Shown piece by piece: positions 1 to 11,729 of a DNA stretch of 64,000 bases (position 1 is the first letter of the stretch; the number at the start of each line of letters is the position of its first letter). Origin of the DNA: Whalleya microplaca (lineage: Eukaryota > Ascomycota > Sordariomycetes > Xylariales > Xylariaceae). The stretch spans positions 1,116,001-1,180,000 of the forward strand of contig MU385716.1 of the NCBI GenBank assembly GCA_022497155.1, given 5' to 3'. The notes under the pieces are model-generated. The model had not been told where the DNA came from and did no database searches. It was given only the letters and a program-made list of their open reading frames with translations. Made by a program: the position numbers and the translations under genes.

Positions 1-1
1 G

Positions 2-298
2 CCCGTCTGGGTCGGCGAGTTCGGGGCCCCGCGGAACCCCGGCGCCGGCGACGCCAACTACTGGCAGAACCTGCTGAAATACCTCAAGCGCATCGACGCC
101 GATTTCGGGTACTGGGCGATCAACCCGCGCAAGCCCAAGGACCACGAGCCGGAGACGTACTCGCTCGTCGAGGACGATTGGATCACGCCGGTCTTGGATT
201 ACCGCATGCGTGATATGACCGAGCTCATTGCCGGTAGCGATGGCGGTGTCGGTGTCGATGTCGGGGATACCCGGGAGAATGAATTGAAGAAGCGTTAA
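2..298 (+). CDS. Glycoside hydrolase family 5 (cellulase-type), 3' end only
   Basis: Open reading frame entering from the left edge and ending at TAA 296-298; 98 codons are visible. It contains VWVGEFGAP near its start. In GH5 enzymes the conserved GEFG-type glutamate on strand beta-7 is the catalytic nucleophile. The following YW-rich segment (GDANYWQNLLKYLK, then DFGYWAINP) fits the last beta-alpha unit of the GH5 barrel. The tail is glycine and aspartate rich and ends in ELKKR. The product is probably a secreted endoglucanase or related beta-glycanase, but substrate cannot be judged from this fragment. Codon use is GC-rich, like the other conserved genes here. The proton donor, the signal peptide and any carbohydrate-binding module lie outside the window. 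Confidence 0.75.
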   Translation, partial: PVWVGEFGAPRNPGAGDANYWQNLLKYLKRIDADFGYWAINPRKPKDHEPETYSLVEDDWITPVLDYRMRDMTELIAGSDGGVGVDVGDTRENELKKR

Positions 299-3200
299 TA
301 GGAATTCGATTTGATAGACTTGAAGGTTGTGAATTAGCGATGGAAATACCACGGAAGCGCATTGCATATAGTCTCTAGTAGCACGGCATTTGGATACTCA
401 CTATTATCATGGTTGAATACCTCGGTGGGTAGCTGTTTAGATTTCAAGCAGTTTTGTATTAGAAGGAGCGTTCATCCTTGGAGCACAAGGAGAAGAAATT
501 GTATAGTTGTATAGGTACTTGCTAGTCAAGGAGAGAATCTGAAAATAACTCGTCATGGGTTGTGTAAAAGAAGTGTTATTAGAGGAAATTCCACCATTTA
601 CGGTCAGGAATGTGCATATGTGTTTTCTGCGACAAGACGCCACATAGTCAGCATTTATTTCTATTCTTCTCCTTTCTAGCCATTCTGCCAATCCCGAGTT
701 ACGGCTTTTGTAGACACGACTTCCTTAAAAATTGTCCGACAAGTTGGAAACTGTGCGGACTTCTTGTCTCCTTCCCTTTCAACCCCTATCCCCTTCTACT
801 TGTTTTTCTTTTCCCTGCCGGATAGACTAGCCAAATTACCAACTGCAAATAATGATTAAGTATGTACGATTGGAAAGACTTATTCAGGTGAGGGCAACGG
901 GGTTATGGGAAGATATAAAGGAGAAAAGGTGTGATTGGTATTGAAGAGTTGGTCTTACAGTTGTTCATCTATTATTGTGTTGCAGCCTGCGTGCAAATAA
1001 AGTATCAAGACGACTATGGGTTGAGTACTGAAAGTGTATTCAGCTAGACCTTCTCTATCACTTCTACAGATAAGGGGTTGAATCGCAAGGCATGTACTCT
1101 GATTGAGCATGACAGTCATGTTTTCTTCATGAGAAGGAGACCATGGCCTAATGCCACTCACGGGACTCACTGCCTTGTCTACACATACCTAGCGTTGTTA
1201 TCTACTGTAAACTTCTAACATATGAGTTTTAGGCCCTAGGTTGCAGGTTGAGAAACTCAAATTTTCTGCTATATAAAGTCGTATATTATCCCTTCATATT
1301 ACCATACGGCCTGCCTGTGGCCACCCTTTAGTCCTTTAGATGCCACTTGGTAAACCATGCTACATGTCCTAGCAGAAAGACAAGGAATATGATGTTATTT
1401 GGTATGGGCTTTCTATGTTTGTCACGTAAGTAGTATGATCTCGCTTATTACCCAAGGAACAAACGAAATCGTCTAGCATTCTTGGAGGACGAATTCGCAA
1501 CCAGCACTTCTCCAAGTGTTCTTGCCAGACTGTTACACTACCTTGAGGTCATCGTTCTAAGATAATCAAATAATACGTATGGCCAAGTCCGAGCATCACA
1601 ACTACATAGGACATCTTGACGCTGCTATTGAAGGTGAAGACCCTTGCTTCGAGTGATATCTGATATAGATAAGGACTTTGACGACACTGTGCTATGGAAT
1701 TCCCTCATGTAGTGAAACGCTAGCAATCACAGTGTTTCCTGATAGGTATGCCACAGCACTGGTATTGTTGTGTACCTGTAGAAAGACCATGTAGTGTGCA
1801 TCCGTGCGCGTGATAGATGCGCGAAGGAGCTGCTGGTATTTACTGCCAATGCTTGTAAATGCCCCTGACTTGACGGAGAAATTCGACAACAGGCATGCCA
1901 TGTTGATTTATGCAATGCTGCTTTATAATGACCGAAGTAAGAGAATGTCACTGCTTGATTTACACCGGATCAAGGACTGTAATGTTCAGGTAACCCCCTT
2001 TTCGTACCTAGTGGATGACAGACGGAGGAGGGAGCTGCAGTCAGATATTCAGATATGCTTAATCTATTTGCTTCAGGACAAGCCTTCTATGACTCTGGGT
2101 CCTAACCAGTGTATCTAGGTTTTTCAATGATAAGTTAATAATGAAAACCGACCCTCGGGATATATATTTGATTGTGAACGCTTATTGCCGGTCTGAACCT
2201 ACGAGTACTCTACCTACTGGGATTCCAATCTAAATATCTACTCAGGCTTCCTGAGGCATGTCTACAATAATTGCAGGTAGCGATAGTCGATAACTATCGA
2301 GTATATACAATTCTAGAAGCAATATTGATATAAACTCGGCGAATACAGTCTTTCGTCGTGAATATTAGGATCTTTAGTGTACCTTCGATCGAAGCGTCAG
2401 AAAGCTTGCTATAATTAGTATATGTTGTGGAATCTCACCCAACTCACATTGTTCCAATAAAGCATCTGATGAGACACTCTGACTTGCAGAGAAATGGAAT
2501 TATGGTGTGGGTTTGGCACCACAGTCAATACCTTCAAAAACAAGGACTGGTACTCTGAGGCTCTTAAACCCGAATACTCAATTTCTAACTGGGGAATAGC
2601 AAGACACGGAGCAGTATGTTTTGATACTGTTCATCTTTATTAGGTATTTCCCATGATTTAAACCAGAGATCGCTCGGCTTAGAAGCCTAATGTGTGCTAA
2701 ATCCAAGCTAGTTGTTTGAGATAATAACGGTTGATCCTTCGAGAACCATTTTCCAATACTTAAACCACCCAAGTGGATATAACTCCACACGAAGCTATCA
2801 CGAAAAAAGGTCTTTTATACGTCATCTGCACATGATTTTTAGTGACCGCCAGAATATTTGAAGCAAGGCCAAAGTCGCATCGTGATTCAAGGTTAATATG
2901 TTAGCCAGCTGGATAATCTTATGGCCTCAGGAGTTCCCTAATGTTCTATTATACACGCTGGAAAATTAGCCACGAAGGAAGACAATAATAAGGAAAATAA
3001 CAATTAAATGATGGTGATCTACGGCTTGTGAGGTGAGCTTCTAATGAGCAACAGCGCAGGATAATGGGAATAGCGGCGTAGTGCGTAAGTTGCTTACGTT
3101 GAAAATTGAATTCAGCTTATATCTGTCGAATGCTTCCGAGTTCCATGGTTTAGGCATCTTGAAGCGCCGCTAGCCTGGTCTAAAAATAGAATCAACTGGG

Positions 3201-4730
3201 CGGCGGTGGCTGCATCTGAGTTGCTCACCCGCAGGATCGGCAGAACTACTTTACCAAGTTGTTTCGTGGCGCCCAGACGTTGATTTACATTTGGCCGAGT
3301 GAAGGCCAGAATTATTCAGGATTCATGGCATCAGTACAAGTAGGAAGCCGGGGATGAAACGCTGATCTCGAAACTTCAGACGAGCTGCATCGGTAGTAAG
3401 GTTGTTTTTAAAGGAGAACAGAGGGCTGAGAGGATGGGAGCTCCTCTCAGTTACATGTACACAGCTAATAAGTCGTTGTGATACTCAGCTTTGGTACGCT
3501 TACCCTATTGGAGGATAGCAATGGATAATAGATAGTGGGTCATAGATAGTGTCTGTCGTATGCGACAGGGGATAGGAGGGGCTTATTACCTAAACTGCTG
3601 TCCGGTAACACGGTAACACGGTTGCGGGTTGCGGAGAGAGCCACTAAATAGTATCTACTTTACATAGGGAATACTGCTAACCTATTTGCCTACTGCGTAT
3701 GCAGCAGCCTAAGGTTAGGTCATTATTGAAGTCATCTTACGCGGTTTGTGAGCGTGTCTGCCAAGAGACTAAATAGATCTCCGGACCCTTCAAATAGTTA
3801 TTTTGGTCAAGATTCGAATACATATGTACGGAGATGGATTAATACACTTGTATGTAATTTCTTCACATGTAACATGTAACCTACCGTGCTACCCTTTTAC
3901 CCCTGTGCCTAAGTATGTACCCTTGGGCATGTAACAATAAAGGTCGTCGTAGCTGCTGACACCAATCAAAGACAAGATATAATTTCTGGCGGCATTGGTA
4001 TTTCACTGCATTGATCACAAAACAACCTACTTACACCAGCATATACACCAGCATATACACCAGCATAAGCATGCATATATAGTCAGAGTTCTACAGGCGA
4101 CCAGACCCCTACGATCCCTATGATAAGGGGGGTGTAGGGCACCTAGGCCGCCAAGTTCAGACCAACCTGAACTTGCACTACCAACCTTCACCAATGACCT
4201 TCAACGAATAAAGAGTCACATCCCAACATCTAACGAGGCTTAGAACTTAGTTAGAAACTTGGGGAACTTTTGCATAGTCAATCTATCTGACCAATTAATA
4301 CCGACTTGGCCCCAATATTCCAAGCAGTTATCCTATCCCATCCCGATTTCTCACATTTGAGAGGAGCGGTAAATCTGCCAATCTACTAATCTGCCGCGTC
4401 ACCTTCACGAGTCACTTTTGGCTTTGTCGCATTTCCCTTGTCTTCTCTCATTGGATCCCCGCTCCAAAAACAGCTGTGCAACGAGACAGGTCGAAGAGGA
4501 GAGCAACCGGCCAGCCCGATCCATTCACTCACAGAGATTCACTCACTCGGATACACTCACTCACATACACAACTTACCGAATACCGTAAACCGAATACTG
4601 TACGAGCCGATGCGATTATCCGGACCTCACATCAAAAACATGATCGAAAACATGTCATAACTACCATTGAGAGAAACATTTGAAGCTGTTTCTTTAACGC
4701 TGCTAAAACTGGAAACGACGACTGTTAGCC
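299..4730. other. 4.4 kb gene-free interval
   Basis: No reading frame here has protein-like composition or plausible splice partners; all are short. The sequence is moderately AT-rich. The last ~350 bases (from about 4380) are pyrimidine-rich and probably form the promoter and leader of the F-box gene. A short tandem repeat at 4033-4067 is listed separately. I saw no transposase fragment and no tRNA. Confidence 0.6.
4033..4067. repeat. 12-bp tandem repeat, about 2.9 copies
   Basis: The unit ACACCAGCATAT is repeated head to tail at 4033-4044 and 4045-4056, with a partial third unit at 4057-4067. It lies in gene-free sequence about 650 bp upstream of the F-box gene. No function is apparent. 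Confidence 0.9.
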
Positions 4731-7700
4731 ATGGCTTCAGCTTCACCGGCCGATATCGATGTTGACGCGAAGGTAGACATGAAGCTGGACGGGGATGCAA
4801 ATGCGCATATAGACCAAAAGCCAATCGTGCCTGCTGGCCAGAATACGCCGTCAGCTTTCGACAGACTTCCGGATGAGATCATTGAGCAGTAAGTTTAAAA
4901 GACTCGGTATCGTGATCCCTGTATATTACAGGCCTTGGTGATTGACGAACTGCTACTGCAGGATACTTCGACTGACCGATCCTAACTCGTTCGCATCTCT
5001 CGTCTTGCTGAATTCCAAATGGAGGCGCGTCTCTCAGCAAGCCCACCTCTACGCATATCACCTGCTTCGATGCGAGTCGTACGCGGCGAGTCACAGTGTC
5101 GCGCCCGTCGCGTCGGTAAAGAACGATGATCTACCTGAGTTACGCCGACTATTCGCCCGCGAGGTCAAGAGAAACCTCTTCGAGGCATACCTACGACCCA
5201 AGACAACTACGATAAAGTTGGTCTCCAACTGTATTAGCTCCTCTTCTGCCCCAGGTGGCGAGGGCATGCAATTCAGTCCTTCACCCAGAGGTCACCATCT
5301 TCTTGCCTATAATTCGTCGCGAATATATGTACTTGATGTGAGATGTCCTCAGCTGGTTGTCAAGCGGGAGCTCAAAATCCTGCGCCGCCCGGTGTCTGCG
5401 TGTATTTTAGATGATGGCAGCCTTCTCGCAGTCCTATCCACTGATATGCAGATCGATCTGTATGACTTGGGTGAAGTTCCACCTCGCCGGAAACAGTCCC
5501 TTATCCTTGATCATGCTCCTCGCGCAATTGCTCTATCCCCCTGCGGTAGTGTTCTCGCAGCTGCATATGAAGGCGGCATTGAGGTATCTAACATTAGCCC
5601 TGGTGCTCTACCGACCGACCGGAGGTCAGTCAAGTGCGATGGTGTTGATGCTCTTGCCTTCTCGTTTGATGGGACCCAGCTATTAGGGACGACCACTGTT
5701 TCGCACACTCCCAATACCGTTATCCTGACTGCTCCGTATTATGACCCGGGAAGCCAGATGTCCGATGAAAATATCAGTGCTTTGTGGACTACTTCTATTC
5801 TATTTCCTAATACGAGTAGAGATTGCAGTCATGCCATTCTCCTGCAAGAATCGAGCTCCATCGAGGCAACCTGGACGTTCACTTATGACAGAAGCTTTGA
5901 GACGTTCCGTGCTGTACGGATTGATGACCTCCGCAATGGAACCACCTACTTTACGGGCCCGATCCCAACTGCATCATCTCCCGGGCCTTTATTGCCTTGC
6001 GCTTCGCCGGCCGCTAATTACCAGGGTGAGCTCGTCTCCGCCGGCTTTGAGGGCCGAGACATTTGGTTGTACGGCATACCGGAAGATCTAGAGGCTGTAC
6101 CGGAAGGGAATCATGCAATCTCTGATTTAAATGCATCACCCTCACTGCACCGTAGGGGTAGTGGACTTTCAGTGCGCTCACCATCCCGAGTTCAGGAGGC
6201 AAACGGTGGTAGAGTTCCCCAATGGCAGATACTTTGCGACAAATTCCGTAACACATTCATAAGCGGACGAAAGATTTGTCAGTTACCTGGCGCAAGTATG
6301 GTGAAATGGGTTTCTGGTCACGGGAATACGTCTTTGGAGGAACGCCTGCTCGTTGCTGCTCGGGGTGTCTTGCCGCCTAAGCCGATCACCGAGGAAGATG
6401 GTATCGATTTTGTGGACGGAGGGAGGATTACGATCCTTGATTTCGACTATAGCCTGGATAATGGCATAGAGCAAGACATCACCATCGAGGTCGGTACGCA
6501 GGAGCCTGAGGTTTTGGAGGAGGAACGGCGAGACATGGATACGGAGGTTGCTATAGTGAGGCGAAGAACTGTCGCGCAGCGGAGAGGAAACCGGAGTGGT
6601 GTAATGCGTGCCGCGACTACTGCGGCTCGTCAGGCTGATGCATTACTTCGGCCATCCACTTCTCTCGAGGAACTAGAAGATCCTCTAGTGCCACGACCGA
6701 TGTTAACGGCACGTACTAGTTCTGGCGTGGTTGTCCCTGAAGAAGTGGAGGACGTCTCTTTGGAAGAGGCTCAAGAGGCCCTCGATGCCCCATATGCCCA
6801 TGCTAGTCCACGATCAGGGACGACGCTGCGCCGAGCCGCAACAGCAGCTGCTGTCAATCGCCAGCGAAATCCTCAACCAGCTACGGCTGGTCCAGTCGAG
6901 TATCGACGAGCCGATGGCAGAGCAGAGCATCCACACGAGAGTGATGCAGACAATTGGGTACCGCCCCCTCCGCCTTATAGTAAGGAAGATCCTGGTGATC
7001 TCCCTTCATTCCTTCGCAGTTCTGTAGTTCCCGGTGTAGGGCTTGCATCAAACAATAATCAAGCTGTCCCGCCGGTACCACCTGTCCCACCTATTCCTCC
7101 TGTTCCACCGTTGCCACATGGAGTGTCTACATCAGCTTCGGGTCGCCCAGAATTGCCTCGCCTTCGGACCTCTGCCACTGGATCCCATATGTCCTGGAAT
7201 CCCTATGGTTCACGTCAGCGTGTCCCAAATGAATTTTCGACTTCCACTGTGTCTTTAGGAAGGCGGTCACAAAGACCTATGTCGAGCCCCCCACTTCCAC
7301 AAAACGGCCAGACTAGCCGGGAGGAGGACGAGGAAGACCTTTATGACGTGTCTCCAGTCGGATCACCTGCACCTACACTATCGCGAAGACCTGGGGTCCA
7401 AACCAAGTTAACCATGACTCCGGAACGGCCTAGTCCATATTATCAATCCGCCGGGACCCAGTCGTCCGCCATGGAATTTACACCGGCGTCATCTAGATCG
7501 TACCAAACCACGAATGGGTCTCGTCCAGGCTCAGCCAGCCCATTTGTGAATGATTCTACTGTCCTGCCGCTCTCTGCCAATACCCCGTGGAGCGAGGACC
7601 AGCAGCTTGACGCAAGTCCAACTGTCGGCAGAGTGCCAAACGCTCACACCTGGCCAAGGCCACCTCCGACGTCTCATTCAGATTCGTTCACTGCACTTAC

Positions 7701-8427
7701 TGGATATCCTCGCTCTGCACCTGCTTCAAATTTGACCAACGATGATATAATAGCGGCAGCGCTACCTCCGCTGCCAAGCGCGGATCAGCTCGCAAGTCTG
7801 CATAGGAGACAGGACAGCTCTGGTGCGCCTCGTCCCGCATCAGGTAGTTTCCAACTGTCTCGCGTACCCGTGGGTAGTCGCAGCAGCTATGTCTATGGAT
7901 CTCGACGATACAGTGGAATCCCCGAAGTAAGACCACCAACGGCTCCAGACCAGCCGCTGATTATTAGCACGCCAACCGGCGTGACGGGTGCTTTCGATGC
8001 CCCCAGCCGTTCGGAAACGCATATAAACCCGGTCGAGCCCGTCTTGCATGCACCGGTACCTCGACATCCCCGGCCAATCTCAGGGGCGCACTTACTGCGA
8101 CCCCATGTCGAGCGTCTGGAGACTATATCCAGTATCGGCGGAGCGTCACGCAGCAATCCTAACCTCGCGATCCCACCGGGGCCGCCCTCCTCGCAGCTTA
8201 CCTCGTCGTCGCTACGGCATCATACTAGCTTGACCCGTCGGCAGAGCCGGGCGAGGCGAGGCGCCCTGAAGAACATACAGGACGCCCGGCTGCGCGGCTG
8301 GACGGGGCGGAAGAAGAATAAGAATAAGAATGCCGACGCCGCGAGTAACGCGGACTGGACGGAGGTGAACTGGGCGTCGGCTGCTCCGAAGGGCCAGTCG
8401 AGACAGAAGAAGTGTATAGTGATGTGA
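4731..8427 (+). CDS. F-box protein with beta-propeller-like region, PPxY motif and C-terminal CaaX box
   Basis: Two exons: 4731-4888 and 4962-8427. The donor is GTAAGT, the acceptor CTGCAG, and the codon CAG is split by the 73-nt intron. The product is 1207 aa. Residues ~43-85 form an F-box (FDRLPDEIIEQILRL followed by a W-R-R-V-S pattern), so it should bind SKP1 in an SCF ubiquitin ligase. Residues ~130-330 contain WD40/propeller-like repeats that could recruit a substrate. The C-terminal two thirds is disordered and rich in P, S and R. It holds a PPPPPYS segment (PPxY, a ligand for Rsp5/NEDD4 WW domains) near residue 718 and a VPPVPP-type run near 757-775. The last residues are KKCIVM: a CaaX prenylation box (Met end predicts farnesylation) after a lysine-rich stretch KKNKNKN. 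Membrane anchoring is inferred. I know no named orthologue. Confidence 0.85.
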
Positions 8428-9621
8428 GAAAGGGACCCGGGTTTTTTCGTCCCGTTGTAGGGTTGACTTTGTAAGCACGGCGTTATGCGCGGATTCGGGA
8501 TCTTTGGGACGGATAGGGTTGTCTGTTCCAAAGGTTTGGTATTGAACTTGGTATTAGAAAGTTGGGGGAGCCTGCGATAGGAAAACAGGGGATGAGGAGA
8601 GGCAATTTGACCAAGAACTGGTCTTTCTCCTTTTTAATCCAAAGTCCGGCCTGGCACACTCATCGCATATATATGCCTGCATACATTCGCTACTAGAATC
8701 CTTTCGGTCAGTTAGCGTCGTCGATAATGCTGTTTGCTGGTATTACCTAGCAAACAAGTTCTCGGACCGAGAAGGGCAAAAACAGCATGGGAGATTTATT
8801 ACAGGCGTACTATTTTATGTGTATATGATACCATATATCCTCATTTTGGATACCACAAACTTACTTGTATGGTCTTATTTGTAACTATCAATATATCTGT
8901 ATTGATAAACATGCTCATATGGTAATCGCCTTTGTGGATGCTATATATACATACGTATATGCGCACATGTTCTTCGGCGGTATTCACATACTGAAGAGAC
9001 ATTGGACTAATTAGAGGTATGTTCAGGATGTCAAATCATCCATGGTGTTCGTTTCTACATAGGGGTAATGAGTATTGGCCAGTCTATGGTCTAATACCAA
9101 GGCTGCAACAATACTGCGCTGTCTCTTTCCGAGTCCAGCACTGTATCCCTCTCTCAAAATACACATAACTCCGGGGAGTAATCCAAATCAACTGCTCAAA
9201 GCAGTATGTCCTCGACCGACCGCAGTCGTCGCAATGCTGAACCAGTTATCCTTTTCCTTAAAACGCCAACACCGTGCCTATGCCGCACACTCATGGATCG
9301 TATTAATGGGAGTAAATAATGATCGCAAAATCAGTTTAGTCTGCAGTGCTGCCACCGCTTCCCTCGTGATTCCCATCCAATTGGGATCAGTACATTTGTA
9401 CAAGGGAAAATACCAGTAGGATAGCCGACCCTTTTGCAGGGTTCCGAATATAGTTCCGATCTGACTGCCACTTTTCGACCATTCGTGGACATGTCTCCAT
9501 ATGTCTCCAACCACTTCGCAATTAGTAGGATTAGTCCGTCGGCCCAGGGCTCGACGGTCGACATATAGGCACAAAGCCATGAAGATCCTTGTGCGTACTC
9601 GGTGAGCGTTAGGTCAAATCC
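8428..9621. other. Intergenic, convergent 3' ends
   Basis: Spacer between the F-box gene (+) and the TAF3-like gene (-), so both 3' UTRs and terminators should lie here. It is AT-rich around 8650-9000. Only short frames without coding character are present. Confidence 0.6.
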
Positions 9622-10426
9622 TTAATCGAAGTCAATCATGTCGACATCGCCATCCGACAGCGAGCTCAGGCCCGAACTAGGCGGCCGGCTCGGCGACTTG
9701 GCGGGCTCGGGGGGCCGCTGCGACGCCTCGCGCATCTTGCGCGCCCAGGCGTGGATGCTGTTCTCGTTGCCCCCTTCGACCATCACCTCGCCGTGGTCGA
9801 TGCCGCGGCCGAGGATGGTCCCCGTGTACTTGGAGTCCTGGTCCGTCTTATTGTGCTTGCGCTTTAGGGCTGTGCTTCCTGTTAGCTACTTGTCATCCGT
9901 GCTCGCCTGTCTCGTCACCGCAGAGGTATAAGGTATAACGTATATAGATGGGTGTAGACTCACCATTCAGATAATCCGTCTCCCTAATCTCCTCCTCGCC
10001 GCCCTCCTCGGCGGTCCCGGCACTCGGCTTATCCAGGGCGGCGACCTTGCGAATGCGCAGGTTCTTCCTGCTGGTGGCCCAGCGCACGAACTCGTCGACG
10101 CCGCGGGTGTCCTCCTCGCCGGCGAGCTGCTGGGCGACGAACTCGCGCTCGGGCCACAGCGCGCCGCAGTCCTCGAGCGCCAGGCGCACGTCGACGAGGT
10201 CCGGCGCCAGCGTCGCCGTGTTGTTCGACGCCGCATGCAGCGCCGTCTGCCGCGCGATCATGGAAAGGTAATTCCCCGCCAGCTCGGTGAGGGCGTCGAC
10301 GGTCCCCGGCGTCGACGCGTAGTAGCCCTGCGCTCGCAGCATTTGCAGGATCGCGGGGCGTAGGAGCGCGTGGTGGATCTCGGAGGCGGTGGGGGGTTTC
10401 GAGGGGGCTTGCGCGTTCGAAGCCAT
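9622..10426 (-). CDS. TAF3: TFIID subunit TAF3-like, bromodomain-associated histone fold
   Basis: Two exons on the minus strand: 10426-9964 and 9869-9622. The donor is GTGAGT, the acceptor CACAG, and the codon GCC is split. The product is 236 aa. Residues ~12-85 (ALLRPAILQMLRAQGYYAS, then ALTELAGNYLSMIARQTALHA, then VDVRLALEDCGAL) match the Bromo_TP/BTP histone fold found in TAF3 and TAF8; TAF3 pairs with TAF10 in TFIID. The remainder has a basic patch (KRKHNK), a W-A-R-K-M motif and an acidic end, DGDVDMIDFD. There is no PHD finger, as in budding-yeast Taf3/Taf47. The choice of TAF3 over another BTP protein (TAF8, SPT7-like) rests on small size and overall order, so it is moderately sure. 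It is divergent from TAF7. Confidence 0.75.
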
Positions 10427-11729
10427 CGTGGGAGGTAGGTAGGTAAGCTTGTGTGTAGTGAGATGTCGGGAAGGTATGGTGGACTGGGCTTAGGTAGTGA
10501 GAATTCTTGGTGGTGGTCGATCGAGGTTGGTGTTGACCTGTCGATGGGGTGTGTTGAGGAAGGAGGCGTGGCTATGACTAGAAGGACGTAATGAGAGATA
10601 TATCGGCCGGTCGTATAGTTACGTGGAGGAGCTGGAATCGGCTGATCGGGGACGTTGAGATGCTGGATAGCTAGAATAGCTAGCTACCAGCTGCTAGGAA
10701 TAGCACTTGAGTGTATGACGGTCGCTCTTCAACTTTTGAAGGGAACTAGCAGCATAAATCCCAGCCCTCACTAGCTATCGATTACTAGCAAGTGCCATAA
10801 CAGTAAACAGGCCTGTTATTAGGAGAAGTGTGGCTGATCTGGTGCGAGTTGGATGTCGGTGGAGCAAAGCACATGTGAGAAAGCTGTGATCTGAAGTTCG
10901 TATTATGTATACATCGAGCCCCACAACCTACCTACACGTACAGGGTAGGTCCGTTATCGTCGTGGGCAACTTTGATAAGGTACCCGTCCATCGGGAGTCG
11001 GGGGAGTCGGGATAGGCTGGATGCCGATGATGCGTTTAAGTACCTAGGTACGGATTACCTCTTCTAGAAGACGTCCATGGTGATATACATTCTAATCCTT
11101 AGAGGAGTAGACACTATAAACACAATTACGATGAGAAAAGTCTTGATTTATGAACTATATTCTCTATTTTCTTTCTGCAGCTTCTGTCATTTTCTATAAT
11201 GACCTTGCTAACCTTTAAATTGTGCAGCTATCTTATGTAACTAGACCTAAGGTACCTAGGTATGTACTTGACATAAGGACGACTGCATGTTACCTAGGTA
11301 CCTATGTACCCACAGTCGTTCCCTAAGCCCCACCCACATCCTTGCGCTCTACATATTGTGCGGCGCGACGCAGTGTCAAGCTCCGACTACTGAAACCTAC
11401 AATCTATCTACCTGCCTACATACATTATAATAAGTTCTGATTTGGATCGTAACGTTCGTCTCAACTTGCGAACTCTGAATAAATAACCGCATTCCTCTGG
11501 ACTTCGAAGCAGTTTTGAGCCCTCCTCTTCTTCATTACATACAGCTCGACTCTATCTTCTGCGCTTCGTGCTACGTACTTCTAGCCCTGGGCTTTGGACT
11601 ACCTTACCAGGTCTTTCTTTTGCATTGCTCTTCCGTCAACCTTATTCTGCACGTGAAACTCGCTACTGTTGTTTAACTTTTCACACTCCTCCCATCTAAA
11701 TACACTTCCACACTAGTTACGAAGCCACA
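10427..11729. promoter_or_regulatory. Shared divergent promoter region between TAF3-like and TAF7 genes
   Basis: 1.3 kb between two divergent start codons. It contains three exact copies of the 10-nt palindrome TACCTAGGTA (11041-11050, 11253-11262, 11291-11300). The stretch before TAF7 (about 11500-11729) is rich in C and T, as expected for a fungal leader. No TATA box was clearly identified. No coding sequence. Confidence 0.5.
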
